A stretch of 64,000 nt of DNA, from contig NZ_JALHRX010000011.1 in assembly GCF_023952475.1 (NCBI RefSeq), positions 62,001-126,000 of the forward strand, given 5' to 3'. Shown here piece by piece: positions 19,059 through 28,769 of this stretch (position 1 is its first letter; every line of letters starts with the position of its first letter). This DNA is from Cupriavidus sp. WGlv3 (GTDB lineage Bacteria > Pseudomonadota > Gammaproteobacteria > Burkholderiales > Burkholderiaceae). The notes under the pieces are model-generated. The model had not been told where the DNA came from. It searched no databases and saw only the letters and a list, made by a program, of their open reading frames with translations. The position numbers were made by a program, and so were the translations under genes.

Positions 19059-19660
19059 CCGCGCTCCTGCAGGCCGAGCCAAACCGGAGTTACACGGCCA
19101 CCTCCGTTCCCAGCCGCAAGAGCGTGCTCCAGGACGCCAACCAGACCCAGCTCGCGATCGAGCTGATCGGCCTGGGCGCGCGCCTGCAGGTGCTTGAAGC
19201 CGAGACCACGCTGTCGCGTGACCGGCTGATCCGCCTGTACAAGGAGCTGCGCGGTGTCTCGCCCCCCAAGGGCATGCTGCCGTTCTCGACGGACTGGTTC
19301 ACCACCTGGCTGCCGAATATCCATTCGTCTCTGTTCTTCTCCGCCTACCAGTTCATGGTGCAGGAAGGCGAGACCGTGGGCATTCGCGCAGTGGTGGCTG
19401 CCTACCGCCTGTACCTCGAGCATGTTTCGCTGCTCGGCGGTGAAATTGTCTTAAGTTTCACGCGGGCCTGGACGTTAGTACGGTTCTTCGAGAGCAACAT
19501 GCTGCAGCTGTCCCGGTGCACGTGTTGCGGCGGACAGTTTGTCACGCACGCGTATGAGCCGCACGCGAACTTCGTGTGCAGCCTGTGCCGTCCGCCGTCG
19601 CGCGCAGGGAAAGTGAAGAAGCTCTCGAAAGACGCCGCCGCCGTGCAGACCAACGCCTGA
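19055..19660 (+). CDS. flhC: Flagellar transcriptional regulator FlhC
   Basis: 201 residues with [20 protein letters not shown], and the zinc-binding cysteines C-T-C-C and C-S-L-C near residues 160-180. It forms the DNA-contacting FlhD4C2 activator with FlhD. The assigned start is TTG at 19055, overlapping the flhD stop (TTGA), which fits translational coupling. A downstream GTG at 19124 would give a shorter protein closer to enteric FlhC in length, so the exact start is uncertain. Confidence 0.93.
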   Translation: MTALLQAEPNRSYTATSVPSRKSVLQDANQTQLAIELIGLGARLQVLEAETTLSRDRLIRLYKELRGVSPPKGMLPFSTDWFTTWLPNIHSSLFFSAYQFMVQEGETVGIRAVVAAYRLYLEHVSLLGGEIVLSFTRAWTLVRFFESNMLQLSRCTCCGGQFVTHAYEPHANFVCSLCRPPSRAGKVKKLSKDAAAVQTNA

Positions 19661-19779
19661 TCCTGGTCAAGGTCCGCCGGCTGGCAAGCTTGCTGCGCTG
19701 GCGGACGGATTCTCTCCGTGCGCCCGTGCATCGGGCCAATGAGCGTGGCTGACGCGCGTTTTTAGACGGGGATCCGATC

Positions 19780-20643
19780 GTGCTAGTAGTTCTTGGCTAT
19801 GTCGTCGTGGTGGCGTCGGTGCTTGGCGGTTATGCCATGACCGGCGGCCATATGGGCGCGCTGTATCAACCTGCGGAAGTGGTGATCATCGCGGGCGCCG
19901 CCATCGGCGCCTTCATCGCCACCAATACCGGCAAGGCCATCAAGGCCACCGCGCGCGCGCTGCCGGGCCTGTTCAAGAGTTCCAAGTACAAGAAAGAGCT
20001 GTACCTGGACGTCATGTCGCTGCTGTACGTGCTGCTGTCCAAGGCACGGCGCGAGGGCATCCTGTTCCTGGAAAAGGAAATCGCCGATCCCGCTGCCAGC
20101 AGCGTGTTCAGCCAGTACCCGCGCATCCTGTCGGATCCGGTGGTGATGGAATTCCTCACCGACTACCTGCGCATGATGGTCAACGGCAACATGAACGCGT
20201 TCGAGATCGAAGCCCTGATGGACCACGAGATCGAGACCTTCCGCCATGAAGCCGAGATCCCCGCCCATGCGCTGTCGCGCGTCGGCGATGGCCTGCCCGC
20301 GTTCGGCATCGTCGCCGCGGTGATGGGCGTGGTGCACGCGCTGGGTTCGGCCGACCTGCCGCCGGCCGAACTGGGCGCGCTGATCGCGCACGCCATGGTC
20401 GGCACCTTCCTCGGCATCCTGCTGGCCTACGGCTTTATCTCGCCGCTGGCCGCGCGCATCGAGCTGCAGGTGTCCGAGAACGTCAAGGTCTACGAGTGCA
20501 TCAAGGTGGTGCTGCTGGCCTCCCTGAACGGCTACGCGCCGCTGGTGGCGGTGGAATTCGGCCGCAAGGTGCTGTACTCCACGGTGCGTCCGTCGTTCCT
20601 GGAGCTCGACGACCACGTGCGTGAAGTGAAGAGCCTGAACTAA
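19780..20643 (+). CDS. motA: Flagellar motor stator protein MotA
   Basis: 287 residues from a GTG start, the usual length. It opens L-V-V-L-G-Y-V-V-V-V-A-S-V-L-G-G-Y-A-M-T-G-G-H-M-G-A-L-Y-Q-P-A-E, nearly the enteric motif. Four membrane segments are seen (about 1-20, 34-50, 170-190, 200-222). The cytoplasmic loop has S-K-A-R-R-E-G-I-L-F-L-E-K-E-I, with the Arg and Glu that contact FliG. It forms the proton-driven stator with MotB, encoded 34 bp downstream. Confidence 0.96.
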   Translation: MLVVLGYVVVVASVLGGYAMTGGHMGALYQPAEVVIIAGAAIGAFIATNTGKAIKATARALPGLFKSSKYKKELYLDVMSLLYVLLSKARREGILFLEKEIADPAASSVFSQYPRILSDPVVMEFLTDYLRMMVNGNMNAFEIEALMDHEIETFRHEAEIPAHALSRVGDGLPAFGIVAAVMGVVHALGSADLPPAELGALIAHAMVGTFLGILLAYGFISPLAARIELQVSENVKVYECIKVVLLASLNGYAPLVAVEFGRKVLYSTVRPSFLELDDHVREVKSLN

Positions 20644-20677
20644 GGCAGCCGGCAACGCACGCAGCAAGGGGCACCAC

Positions 20678-21655
20678 ATGAGCAGCGCACACGATATGCG
20701 TCCGATCATCGTCCGCCGGGCGAAGTCGCACGCCAGGCCGCACGGCAACCACAGCTGGAAGATTGCCTACGCCGACTTCATGACGGCGATGATGGCGCTG
20801 TTCCTGGTGCTGTGGCTGCTGTCCAGCGCCAACAAGAAGACGCTGGAAGGCATTGCCGAATACTTCCGCATGCCGCTCAAGGTCGCCATCGTCGGCGGCG
20901 AGAAGAGCAGCCAGTCGCCCAGCGTGATTCCCGGCGGCGGCATGGACGTGATGCGCAAGGACGGCGAGATCATGCGCGCGCACGACAACGACCCCAGCGA
21001 CGAACAGCGCCGCAACGAACAGCAGGAAGCGCAGCGCCTGCGCGCGCTCAAGCAGCGCCTGGAACAGATCATCGAGAACAATCCGGTGCTGCGCCAGTTC
21101 CGCCCGCAGCTGCTGCTGGACATCACCAGCGAAGGCCTGCGCATCCAGATCCTGGACACGCAGAACCGCCCCATGTTCCGCACCGGCAGCGCCATGGTCG
21201 AAAGCTATATGCGCACCATCCTGCGCGAGATTGGCCCGGTGCTGAACGAGCTGCCCAACAAGGTCAGCCTGTCCGGCCATACCGACGCCGCCAACTATTC
21301 CAACGGCGAGCGCACCTACAGCAACTGGGAGTTGTCCGGCGACCGCGCCAACGCCTCGCGCCGCGAACTGATTGCGGGCGGCATGCAGGAGGGCAAGGTG
21401 CTGCGCGTGCTGGGCCTGGCCGCGACCATGCCGCTGGACAAGCAAGACCTGCTCGCGCCGATCAACCGCCGCATCAGCATCGTGGTGCTGAACCAGAAGG
21501 CGCAGGCGCGCTTCGAGGCCGAGAACGCCAGCGCCGCCGAGGTCACGGTGGCGGCGCAGGCCGGCAAGGCCGCGCAGGAGATGCAGGCGGGGCTGGCGGC
21601 GGCGTCGGCCCCTGCTGCGGCATCAGCCGCGCCGGCATCGGGCAGCAAACCATGA
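20678..21655 (+). CDS. motB: Flagellar motor stator protein MotB
   Basis: 325 residues. The single membrane segment (about 28-50) carries the proton-binding Asp33 in A-Y-A-D-F-M-T-A-M-M-A-L-F-L-V. The periplasmic OmpA-like peptidoglycan-binding domain (about 150-275) has L-S-G-H-T-D-A-A-N-Y, W-E-L-S-G-D-R-A-N-A-S-R-R and N-R-R-I-S-I-V-V-L. The C-terminus is an Ala-rich tail. It anchors the MotA/B stator to the cell wall. Confidence 0.96.
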   Translation: MSSAHDMRPIIVRRAKSHARPHGNHSWKIAYADFMTAMMALFLVLWLLSSANKKTLEGIAEYFRMPLKVAIVGGEKSSQSPSVIPGGGMDVMRKDGEIMRAHDNDPSDEQRRNEQQEAQRLRALKQRLEQIIENNPVLRQFRPQLLLDITSEGLRIQILDTQNRPMFRTGSAMVESYMRTILREIGPVLNELPNKVSLSGHTDAANYSNGERTYSNWELSGDRANASRRELIAGGMQEGKVLRVLGLAATMPLDKQDLLAPINRRISIVVLNQKAQARFEAENASAAEVTVAAQAGKAAQEMQAGLAAASAPAAASAAPASGSKP

Positions 21656-21710
21656 CGCAGGGCCACTGCCGCAGCGTGCCCCGCGCCGTAACCAAGTGAC
21701 TCAGGACGCC

Positions 21711-23723
21711 ATGTCTGTCGATATCGATATCACTCAGTTTTACCAGACCTTCTTCGAGGAAGCGGAAGAGCTGCTCGTTGAAATGGAGCAGCTGCTGCTC
21801 GGCCTGGACATCGAGGCGCCCGATGCCGAGCACCTGAACGCGATCTTCCGCGCCGCGCATTCGATCAAGGGCGGCGCCGCCACCTTCGGCTTCGCCGCGC
21901 TGACCGAGACCACCCATATCTTCGAGAACCTGCTGGACCGCACGCGCCGGCAGGAACTGGCGTTGACCAGGACCATCATCGACACCTTTCTGGAAACCAA
22001 GGACGTGTTGCAAGACCAGCTCAACGCCTACCGCAACGGCACCGAACCCGATCCGGAAACGCTGGCGCGCATCTGCGCCGTGCTGCAGCAGCTGGCGCAG
22101 GAAGCCGGCGGCCATGAACCCGCCCCGGCTCCCGCCGCGGCGCCCGCACCTGTCGCGGCCGCAGCGCCAGCAGCCGCACCCGCCGGCGGCGGCCTGAAGA
22201 TCCGCCTGATCAAGGTCTCGGCCTCCGACCAGGCGCTGCTGCGCGAAGAACTCGCCAACCTGGGCGAGATCACCGGCCAGCAGGAAACCAATGGCGAACT
22301 GGTGGTGTGGCTCAACACCCAATGCAGCGCCGACGACATCATCGCGGTGTGCTGCTTCGTGATCGACATGGACCAGATCGTGATCGAGGCGGCCGATGCG
22401 CCGGTGGCGGCGCCGGCTCAGGCCGAAGCTGCTGCTCCGGCGCCAGCGCCAGTGGTTGCCGCGCCCGTGCCGGTCCCGGCTGCGCCCGCCGCGCGTGAAA
22501 AAGCCAAGGCCGCACCGGCGCCCGCGCCTTCGCACGGCGAAGGCTCGATCCGCGTGCCCACCGAGAAGGTCGACCAGATCATCAACCTGGTGGGCGAGCT
22601 GGTGATCACGCAGTCGATGCTGGCGCAGACCGCCTCGTCGCTGGACCCGGTGCTGTTCGACCGCCTGTTCTCCGGCATGGGCCAGCTCGAGCGCAACGCG
22701 CGCGACCTGCAGGAAGCGGTGATGTCGATCCGCATGATGCCGATGGACTATGTGTTCTCGCGCTTCCCCCGGCTGGTGCGCGACCTGGCCAGCAAGCTCG
22801 GCAAGCAGATCGACCTGGTCACGTTCGGCAAGGCCACCGAGCTCGACAAGAGCCTGATCGAACGCATCATCGATCCGCTGACGCACCTGGTGCGCAACAG
22901 CCTGGACCACGGCATCGAAACCCCCGACAAGCGCGTGGCCGCTGGCAAGGACCCGACTGGCCAGCTGATCCTGTCCGCGCAGCACCATGGCGGCAATATC
23001 GTCATCGAAGTCAGCGACGACGGCGGCGGCCTGAACCGCGAGCGCATCCTGGCCAAGGCCATCCAGAACGGCCTGCCGGTGTCCGAGACCATCACCGATG
23101 AAGAAGTCTGGCAGCTGATCTTCGCGCCGGGCTTCTCCACCGCCGAGGTCATCACCGATGTGTCTGGCCGCGGCGTCGGCATGGACGTGGTCAAGCGCAA
23201 CATCCAGGAGATGGGCGGGCACGTGCAGATCAGCTCGCGCCCGGGCCTGGGCACCACCATCCGCATCGTGCTGCCGCTGACGCTGGCGATCCTGGACGGC
23301 ATGTCGGTCAAGGTGGGCGAGGAAACCTTCATCCTGCCGCTGAACTGCGTGATGGAGTCGCTGCAGCCCAAGGCCGAGGACGTGCATACCGCCGCCAACT
23401 CGGACCGCGTCATGCACGTGCGCGGCGAATACCTGCCGCTGCTGGAAATGCACCGCGTGTTCAACGTCGCCGACGCGCTGCAGGAACCGACGCAGGGCAT
23501 CGCCGTGATCCTGCAGGCCGAAGGCAAGCGCTTCGCGCTGCTGGTGGACCAGCTGATCGGCCAGCACCAGGTGGTGCTGAAGAACCTGGAAACCAACTAC
23601 CGCAAGGTGCCGTGCATTTCGGCGGCGACCATCCTTGGCGACGGCAGCGTGGCGCTGATCGTCGATGTCGGCGCGCTGCAGCGCACCGGCGTGCGCCGGC
23701 AGGAACCGGCGCTGCAGCAGTAA
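21711..23723 (+). CDS. cheA: Chemotaxis histidine kinase CheA
   Basis: 670 residues from the ATG at 21711; a GTG at 21696 would add five residues without a better ribosome site. Domain order: P1 phosphotransfer domain with His50 in A-A-H-S-I-K-G-G-A, an Ala/Pro linker and P2 (about 162-240). After a second Ala/Pro linker come P3 dimerisation (from about 277), a P4 kinase with L-V-R-N-S-L-D-H-G-I-E and G-R-G-V-G-M-D-V-V, and the P5 CheW-like domain. It phosphorylates CheY and CheB in response to receptors. The unusually long Ala/Pro linkers fit the local composition. Confidence 0.96.
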   Translation: MSVDIDITQFYQTFFEEAEELLVEMEQLLLGLDIEAPDAEHLNAIFRAAHSIKGGAATFGFAALTETTHIFENLLDRTRRQELALTRTIIDTFLETKDVLQDQLNAYRNGTEPDPETLARICAVLQQLAQEAGGHEPAPAPAAAPAPVAAAAPAAAPAGGGLKIRLIKVSASDQALLREELANLGEITGQQETNGELVVWLNTQCSADDIIAVCCFVIDMDQIVIEAADAPVAAPAQAEAAAPAPAPVVAAPVPVPAAPAAREKAKAAPAPAPSHGEGSIRVPTEKVDQIINLVGELVITQSMLAQTASSLDPVLFDRLFSGMGQLERNARDLQEAVMSIRMMPMDYVFSRFPRLVRDLASKLGKQIDLVTFGKATELDKSLIERIIDPLTHLVRNSLDHGIETPDKRVAAGKDPTGQLILSAQHHGGNIVIEVSDDGGGLNRERILAKAIQNGLPVSETITDEEVWQLIFAPGFSTAEVITDVSGRGVGMDVVKRNIQEMGGHVQISSRPGLGTTIRIVLPLTLAILDGMSVKVGEETFILPLNCVMESLQPKAEDVHTAANSDRVMHVRGEYLPLLEMHRVFNVADALQEPTQGIAVILQAEGKRFALLVDQLIGQHQVVLKNLETNYRKVPCISAATILGDGSVALIVDVGALQRTGVRRQEPALQQ

Positions 23724-23747
23724 TCGATCACAGGAGAACAAGAGATC

Positions 23748-24242
23748 ATGGCCGGCATCGGACACATCGATACCCCCGGAAGCGACGCTTCGGGCCAGGA
23801 GTTCCTGGTCTTCACGCTGGGGTCGGAGGAATACGGCATCGACATCCTCAAGGTGCAGGAGATCCGCAGCTACGAGACCGTCACGCGCATCTCCAGCGCG
23901 CCCGACTTCATCAAGGGCGTGACCAACCTGCGCGGCGTGATCGTGCCCATCGTCGACCTGCGCCTGAAGTTCCGCCTCGGCAACGTGCGCTACGACCACC
24001 AGACCGTGGTCATCATCCTCAACGTGGCCGGCCGCGTGGTCGGCATCGTGGTCGATGGCGTGTCGGACGTTCTGACGCTGACCGGCGACGCGATCAAGCC
24101 CGCGCCGGAGTTCGGCGTGTCGATCTCGACCGAGCACCTGACCGGCCTGGGCACCATCGACGGACGCATGCTGGTGCTGATCGACATCGAGAAGCTGATG
24201 ACCAGCCCCGAGATGGCGCTGGTCGAAGCCGATTACGCCTGA
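23748..24242 (+). CDS. cheW: Chemotaxis adaptor protein CheW (copy 2)
   Basis: 164 residues: [35 protein letters not shown] and [11 protein letters not shown] mark it as CheW. It sits 24 bp after cheA with an AGGAG site and is surely in the same operon, so it is the main adaptor. Its C-terminus differs from the copy at 13320. Confidence 0.96.
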   Translation: MAGIGHIDTPGSDASGQEFLVFTLGSEEYGIDILKVQEIRSYETVTRISSAPDFIKGVTNLRGVIVPIVDLRLKFRLGNVRYDHQTVVIILNVAGRVVGIVVDGVSDVLTLTGDAIKPAPEFGVSISTEHLTGLGTIDGRMLVLIDIEKLMTSPEMALVEADYA

Positions 24243-24267
24243 CCCCGCATTACCGAAGCAACCGCCC

Positions 24268-25182
24268 ATGACGCCGTTCCGCAACGCCGCCCCCGCGCAC
24301 ACCGGCCTGGTCGCCGCGCCGGCCGCCCTGCTGCGGCGCGACGACGCGCGCGACTTCCTGCTGACCGAGCGCGACTTCGAGCAGATCCGCACGCTGATCC
24401 ACCGGCGCGCCGGCATCTCGCTGGGCAGCCACAAGCGCGAGATGGTCTACAGCCGGCTCGCGCGCCGGCTGCGCACGCTGCAGCTGACCGACTTTGCCTC
24501 GTACCTGGCACTGCTGGAAGCGGACGACCGCTCGCCGGAGTGGGAGTTCTTCACCAACGCCCTGACCACCAACCTGACCTCGTTCTTCCGCGAGGCGCAC
24601 CACTTCCCGCTGCTGGCGGAGCATGCCAAGCAGATTGGCCGGCCGTACAGCGTCTGGTGCTCGGCCGCATCCACCGGCGAAGAACCGTACTCGATCGCCA
24701 TCACCCTGGCCGAGGCACTGGGCGATCGCGCCGGCACCGTGCTGGCCACCGACATCGACACCCAGGTACTGGCCAAGGCCCGCAGCGGCGTCTATTCGGC
24801 CGAGCAGGTGGCGCGGCTGTCGCCGGAACGGCTCAAGCGCTTCTTCCTGAAGGGCACCGGCCCGCGCACCGGATCGGTCAAGGTCAAGCCGGAACTGGCC
24901 GCCACCATCGCGTTCGAGCCGCTGAACCTGCTCGCGCCCGACTGGGGCATTCGCGAGCAGTTCGATGCCATCTTCTGCCGCAACGTGATGATCTACTTCG
25001 ACAAGCCGACCCAGGGCCGCATCCTGGAGCGCTTCGTGCCGCTGCTCAAGCCGCACGGGCTGCTGTTCGCCGGCCATTCGGAGAACTTCTCCTACGTCAC
25101 GCGCGCGTTCCAGCTGCGCGGGCAGACCGTCTATGAACTGGCACCGGGCGCGCTGTCCGCGGCCGGTCGGGGCAGGCCGTAA
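24268..25182 (+). CDS. cheR: Chemotaxis protein methyltransferase CheR
   Basis: 304 residues. The N-terminal helical domain has [17 protein letters not shown], followed by [14 protein letters not shown]. The SAM-binding [24 protein letters not shown] and [10 protein letters not shown] motifs follow. It methylates receptor glutamates; a beta-subdomain insert in CheR binds xWxxF tails such as those on two receptors here. Its stop overlaps the cheD start by one base (TAATG). Confidence 0.96.
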   Translation: MTPFRNAAPAHTGLVAAPAALLRRDDARDFLLTERDFEQIRTLIHRRAGISLGSHKREMVYSRLARRLRTLQLTDFASYLALLEADDRSPEWEFFTNALTTNLTSFFREAHHFPLLAEHAKQIGRPYSVWCSAASTGEEPYSIAITLAEALGDRAGTVLATDIDTQVLAKARSGVYSAEQVARLSPERLKRFFLKGTGPRTGSVKVKPELAATIAFEPLNLLAPDWGIREQFDAIFCRNVMIYFDKPTQGRILERFVPLLKPHGLLFAGHSENFSYVTRAFQLRGQTVYELAPGALSAAGRGRP

Positions 25183-25832
25183 TGCGCACGCCCCACCTGC
25201 CCGAGGCGCTGGCCACGCGCACCTACTTCGACCGCGAGTTCGGCAAGCAGGCCATCAAGCTGCTGCCCAACGAGTACTACGTGACCCGCGACGACGTGGT
25301 GCTGACCACCGTGCTGGGCTCTTGCGTGGCCGCCTGCATCCGCGACGAGGTCGCCGGCGTCGGCGGCATGAACCACTTCATGCTGCCGGACGACGACGGC
25401 AGCGCCGACCGCATGCTGTCGGCATCGATGCGCTACGGCAGCTACGCGCTGGAAGTGCTGATCAACGAACTGCTCAAGATGGGCGCGCGCCGCGAGCGGT
25501 TGGAGGCCAAGGTCTTCGGCGGCGGCGCGGTGCTGGCCAACATGACCACGCTGAATATCGGCGACCGCAACGCAGACTTCGTGCTGCGCTATCTGAAAGC
25601 GGAAGAGGTGCGCGTGGCGGCGCAGGACCTGCGCGGCCCGCATGCGCGCCGCGTCAGCTATTTCCCGATCGGCGGGCTGGCGCTGGTGCGCCGCCTGACG
25701 CGGCAGGACGACCAGGTTTCGGTGGCGCGCGACGAACGCGCGCTGGCGCGGGCCATTGCCACCTCGGCGCGCGAACCGTCGCGCTCGCCGGAACTGTTTG
25801 CGCGGCAGACGTACTCGCGCCAGCTTCCCTGA
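25182..25832 (+). CDS. cheD: Chemoreceptor glutamine deamidase CheD
   Basis: 216 residues with [14 protein letters not shown] (the catalytic Cys), the G-G-M-N-H-F-M-L-P block (catalytic His) and [11 protein letters not shown]. CheD deamidates receptor glutamines and in many bacteria also binds CheC or CheY. The ATG overlaps the cheR stop, so translation is coupled. The C-terminal 50 residues are longer than the minimal domain and Arg-rich. Confidence 0.95.
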   Translation: MRTPHLPEALATRTYFDREFGKQAIKLLPNEYYVTRDDVVLTTVLGSCVAACIRDEVAGVGGMNHFMLPDDDGSADRMLSASMRYGSYALEVLINELLKMGARRERLEAKVFGGGAVLANMTTLNIGDRNADFVLRYLKAEEVRVAAQDLRGPHARRVSYFPIGGLALVRRLTRQDDQVSVARDERALARAIATSAREPSRSPELFARQTYSRQLP

Positions 25833-25854
25833 ACCCCTACAAGCACGACCAATC

Positions 25855-26937
25855 ATGACTGCCGCCAAGATCAAGGTGCTGTGCGTGGATGACTCCGCGC
25901 TGATCCGCAGCCTGATGACGGAGATCATCAACAGCCAGCCCGACATGGAAGTGGTCGGCACCGCGCCCGACCCGCTGGTCGCGCGCGACCTGATCAAGCG
26001 CCTGAACCCCGACGTGCTGACGCTCGACGTCGAAATGCCGCGCATGGACGGCCTCGACTTTCTGGAGCGGCTGATGCGGCTGCGGCCGATGCCGGTGCTG
26101 ATGGTGTCGTCGCTGACCGAGCGCGGCTCCGAAATCACCATGCGCGCGCTGGAGCTGGGCGCGGTGGACTTCGTCACCAAGCCCAAGCTGGGCATCCGCG
26201 ACGGGCTGCTCGAATACACCGACACCATTGCCGACAAGCTGCGCGCCGCATCGCGCGCGCGGGTACGTGCAGCCGCGCAACCGGCCACGCCCTCCGCCAG
26301 CGGACCCGCACCGGTGCCGATGCTGCGCAGCCCGCTGCTGTCGACCGAAAAGCTGATCATCCTGGGCGCCTCCACCGGCGGCACCGAGGCCATCAAGGAA
26401 TTCCTGATGCCGCTGCCGCCCGACAGCCCCGCAGTGATGATCGTGCAGCATATGCCGGCCGGCTTCACGCGCTCGTTCGCGCAGCGGCTGGACGGCCTGT
26501 GCCGCATCACCGTGAAGGAAGCCGAGCACGGCGAGCGCGTGCTGCCGGGCCATGCCTATATCGCGCCCGGCGACTCGCACCTGCTGCTGGCGCGCAGCGG
26601 CGCCAACTACGTCGCGCACCTGTCGCAGGAGGCGCCGGTCAACCGCCATCGCCCGTCCGTGGACGTGCTGTTCGATTCGGCCGCGCAGCACGGCGGCAAG
26701 AACGTGATCGGCGTGATCCTGACCGGCATGGGCCGCGACGGCGCGCGCGGCATGCTGCGCATGCGCGACGCCGGCGCCTACAACCTGGCGCAGGACGAGC
26801 AAACCTGCATCGTGTTTGGCATGCCGAAGGAGGCGATCGCCGCCGGCGGCGTGCATGAAGTCGTGCCCTTGCCGGCGATGACCCAGCGCGTCATGGCGCG
26901 CCTGGCCACCTACGGCACGCGCGCGCAACGGGTCTAA
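25855..26937 (+). CDS. cheB: Chemotaxis methylesterase CheB
   Basis: 360 residues from the ATG at 25855; the frame is open further up inside cheD but is not coding. The receiver domain has Asp58 in [12 protein letters not shown] linker leads to the methylesterase domain with catalytic Ser173 in G-A-S-T-G-G, His in V-Q-H-M-P-A-G-F and Asp in G-M-G-R-D-G-A. It demethylates receptors when phosphorylated by CheA. Confidence 0.96.
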   Translation: MTAAKIKVLCVDDSALIRSLMTEIINSQPDMEVVGTAPDPLVARDLIKRLNPDVLTLDVEMPRMDGLDFLERLMRLRPMPVLMVSSLTERGSEITMRALELGAVDFVTKPKLGIRDGLLEYTDTIADKLRAASRARVRAAAQPATPSASGPAPVPMLRSPLLSTEKLIILGASTGGTEAIKEFLMPLPPDSPAVMIVQHMPAGFTRSFAQRLDGLCRITVKEAEHGERVLPGHAYIAPGDSHLLLARSGANYVAHLSQEAPVNRHRPSVDVLFDSAAQHGGKNVIGVILTGMGRDGARGMLRMRDAGAYNLAQDEQTCIVFGMPKEAIAAGGVHEVVPLPAMTQRVMARLATYGTRAQRV

Positions 26938-27006
26938 GCGAGCCGGCAAGCCGAAACAACAAAGCCGGACCCACCAGCCATCACTGCATTTACTGGAGTC
27001 TTTAAA

Positions 27007-27393
27007 GTGGACAAGAACATCAAGATCCTGGTCGTGGACGATTTCCCGACCATGCGCCGGATCATCCGCAACCTGCTCAAGGAGCTGGGTTTCGTCAACG
27101 TCGAGGAAGCCGAGGACGGCGCCGCCGGCCTGGAAAAAGCCAAGGACGGCAGCTTCCAGTTCGTGATCTCGGACTGGAACATGCCCAACATGGACGGCCT
27201 GTCGATGCTGCAGGCCATCCGCGCCGACGCCAACATCGGCAAGATCCCGGTGCTGATGGTCACCGCCGAGGCCAAGAAGGAAAACATCATCGCCGCGGCC
27301 CAGGCCGGCGCCAACGGCTACGTGGTCAAGCCGTTCACGGCCGCCACGCTGGACGAGAAGATCACCAAGATCTTCGAAAAGCTCGGCGGCTGA
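27007..27393 (+). CDS. cheY: Chemotaxis response regulator CheY
   Basis: 128 residues, canonical length. GTG start with GGAG upstream. Acidic pair Asp11/Asp12, phospho-acceptor Asp56 in [12 protein letters not shown], Thr in M-V-T-A-E-A-K-K-E and Lys in V-V-K-P-F-T-A are all in place. CheY-P binds the motor switch to change rotation; CheZ, encoded just downstream, removes the phosphate. Confidence 0.97.
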   Translation: MDKNIKILVVDDFPTMRRIIRNLLKELGFVNVEEAEDGAAGLEKAKDGSFQFVISDWNMPNMDGLSMLQAIRADANIGKIPVLMVTAEAKKENIIAAAQAGANGYVVKPFTAATLDEKITKIFEKLGG

Positions 27394-27411
27394 GGCGGAG
27401 GCGCGTTTGTC

Positions 27412-28047
27412 ATGACCCCCACCCTGAGCAACGATTCCGCCGAACAACTGATCCTGCGCATCGGCAACCTGACGCGCATGCTGCGCGACAACATGCGCGA
27501 GCTCGGCCTGGACAAGGAAATCGAGCGCGCCGCGCAAGCCATCCCCGACGCGCGCGACCGCCTGAACTACATCGCCGCGATGACCGAGCAGGCCGCCGAA
27601 CGCACGCTCAACGCGGTCGAACTGGCGCAGCCGATCCAGTCTGACATCGAACAGCAGGCCGAAACGCTGGACAAGCGCTGGGCCGCCTGGTTTGAAAAGC
27701 CGGTGGAACTGGCCGACGCCCGCTCGCTGGTACTGGACACCCGCGCCTTCCTGTCCGAGGTGCCCGGCCAGGCCCGCGCCACCAACAGCCACCTGCTCGA
27801 CATCATGATGGCGCAGGACTTCCAGGACCTGACCGGCCAGGTCATCAAGAAGATGATGGACATGATCCGCGCGCTGGAGCAGGAACTGCTGCAGGTGCTG
27901 ATCGACAACGTGCCGTCAGAGCGGCGGGTGGAAGTGCAGGCGCCGTCGACGCTGATGAATGGGCCGCAGGTGAATCCGGAAGGGAAGCCGGATGTGGTGT
28001 CGGACCAGGCGCAGGTGGATGATTTGTTGGCTAGTTTGGGGTTTTGA
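27412..28047 (+). CDS. cheZ: CheY-P phosphatase CheZ
   Basis: 211 residues, mostly long helices. The catalytic block M-A-Q-D-F-Q-D-L-T-G-Q-V-I-K-K-M contains the Asp and Gln that act on CheY-P. The C-terminal L-L-A-S-L-G-F peptide matches the CheY-binding tail. It is the last gene of the che operon before the accessory segment; codon use changes sharply right after its stop. Confidence 0.96.
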   Translation: MTPTLSNDSAEQLILRIGNLTRMLRDNMRELGLDKEIERAAQAIPDARDRLNYIAAMTEQAAERTLNAVELAQPIQSDIEQQAETLDKRWAAWFEKPVELADARSLVLDTRAFLSEVPGQARATNSHLLDIMMAQDFQDLTGQVIKKMMDMIRALEQELLQVLIDNVPSERRVEVQAPSTLMNGPQVNPEGKPDVVSDQAQVDDLLASLGF

Positions 28048-28091
28048 GGTTTGAATAGCCTGTGGCATTTCGCGGTGCCGCGTGTTTTTCT

Positions 28092-28117
28092 CCCCTCTCC
28101 CGCTTGCGGGAGAGGGG
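28092..28117. repeat. Palindromic REP-like element 1
   Basis: CCCCTCTCCCGC-TT-GCGGGAGAGGGG, a perfect inverted repeat. It is part of a longer unit (28053-28120) repeated at 28227-28295, and the palindrome recurs at 45803 and 56845. Confidence 0.85.
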
Positions 28118-28186
28118 CGGGGGAGAGGGCCGGGGCTAGCAATAGCGAAAGCCTTCACTTCGTCGATGCTCCGGCCCTCACCCCAA

Positions 28187-28210
28187 CCCTCTCCCGCAAG
28201 CGGGAGAGGG
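28187..28210. repeat. Palindromic REP-like element 2
   Basis: CCCTCTCCCGC-AA-GCGGGAGAGGG between the two direct copies, in the opposite loop orientation. Together the three palindromes form a small REP cluster right after cheZ. Confidence 0.85.
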
Positions 28211-28266
28211 AGCACCCAATCGGCATTTGAAAAGCCTGCGGCATCTCGCGGTGCCGCGTGTCTTCT

Positions 28267-28292
28267 CCCCTCTCCCGCCTGCGGGAGAGGGG
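28267..28292. repeat. Palindromic REP-like element 3
   Basis: CCCCTCTCCCGC-CT-GCGGGAGAGGGG. The preceding 40 bases, with GCGGTGCCGCGTGT, also match those before element 1, so a unit of about 65 bp is directly repeated. Confidence 0.85.
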
Positions 28293-28533
28293 CCGGGGGT
28301 GAGGGCCAGCGTATCCACGAAGTCAACCACTGAACTGCGCGCCCCCTTCATCCCGGCAATCCGGCGATGAACGCTTTTTAAGAGTTTGCCCATACTCGCG
28401 CTTGCTGCCTCTCTTCATACTGGGTTCGTCGCTGCGTCGTGGCGATCGGGTTTAGCAGCCTGAGTGAGATTTTCAGCCGACCGCCTTCTGGCGGTATCCT
28501 TACATCCGCCGTGTTCTCGCACGCCTCTTCCAT

Positions 28534-28611
28534 GGGCGGGCCATGGCGGGGGAGCCCTCGGGCTCGCCGGCTCCTTCTCACCGGTCTGCTAACCCTGCCT
28601 TGCGCCCGCCC
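28534..28611 (+). ncRNA. Putative C4-type phage antisense RNA
   Basis: A closing stem GGGCGGG (28534-28540) with CCCGCCC (28605-28611) encloses two hairpins: GAGCC/GGCTC near 28552-28565 and CCGG/CCGG at 28567-28584. The single-stranded tail CTGCTAACC follows. This order and the wording CGCCGG-CTCCTT-CACCGGTCTGCTAACC match my memory of the C4 antisense RNA of P1/P4-type phages. CTGCTAA (28587-28593) is complementary to TTAGCAG just downstream at 28619-28625 and to another TTAGCAG at 28452-28458, as expected for C4 self-targeting of the leader. No covariance search was run. Confidence 0.5.
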
Positions 28612-28664
28612 ACCCCGATTAGCAGCGGGGTAGCGGGACTGAACCTGTATGAGGAGGTAGTTCC

Positions 28665-28769
28665 ATGTATCAGTCTTTGCTCGCCCATTCGGGGCGATTG
28701 GTTATCCCCCGCGCCTTCACGCTGCATCAGCGCCCGCAGACCTCGCATGCGGAGGTGCGTCATGTATAG
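28665..28769 (+). CDS. Small leader ORF (34 aa) downstream of the C4-like RNA
   Basis: ATG at 28665 with a strong GAGGAGG site upstream. The frame reads MYQSLLAHSGRLVIPRAF and ends in TAG at 28767-28769, overlapping the start of the next ORF. The arrangement recalls the short icd-like ORF that couples to the downstream gene in C4-controlled phage operons. The protein is too short to classify. Confidence 0.5.
   Translation: MYQSLLAHSGRLVIPRAFTLHQRPQTSHAEVRHV

Noticed and set aside
28378..28581. Minus-strand frame of 67 residues across the C4-like RNA
   Set aside because: Arg-rich, no good ribosome site, and the region is better explained by RNA structure on the plus strand.
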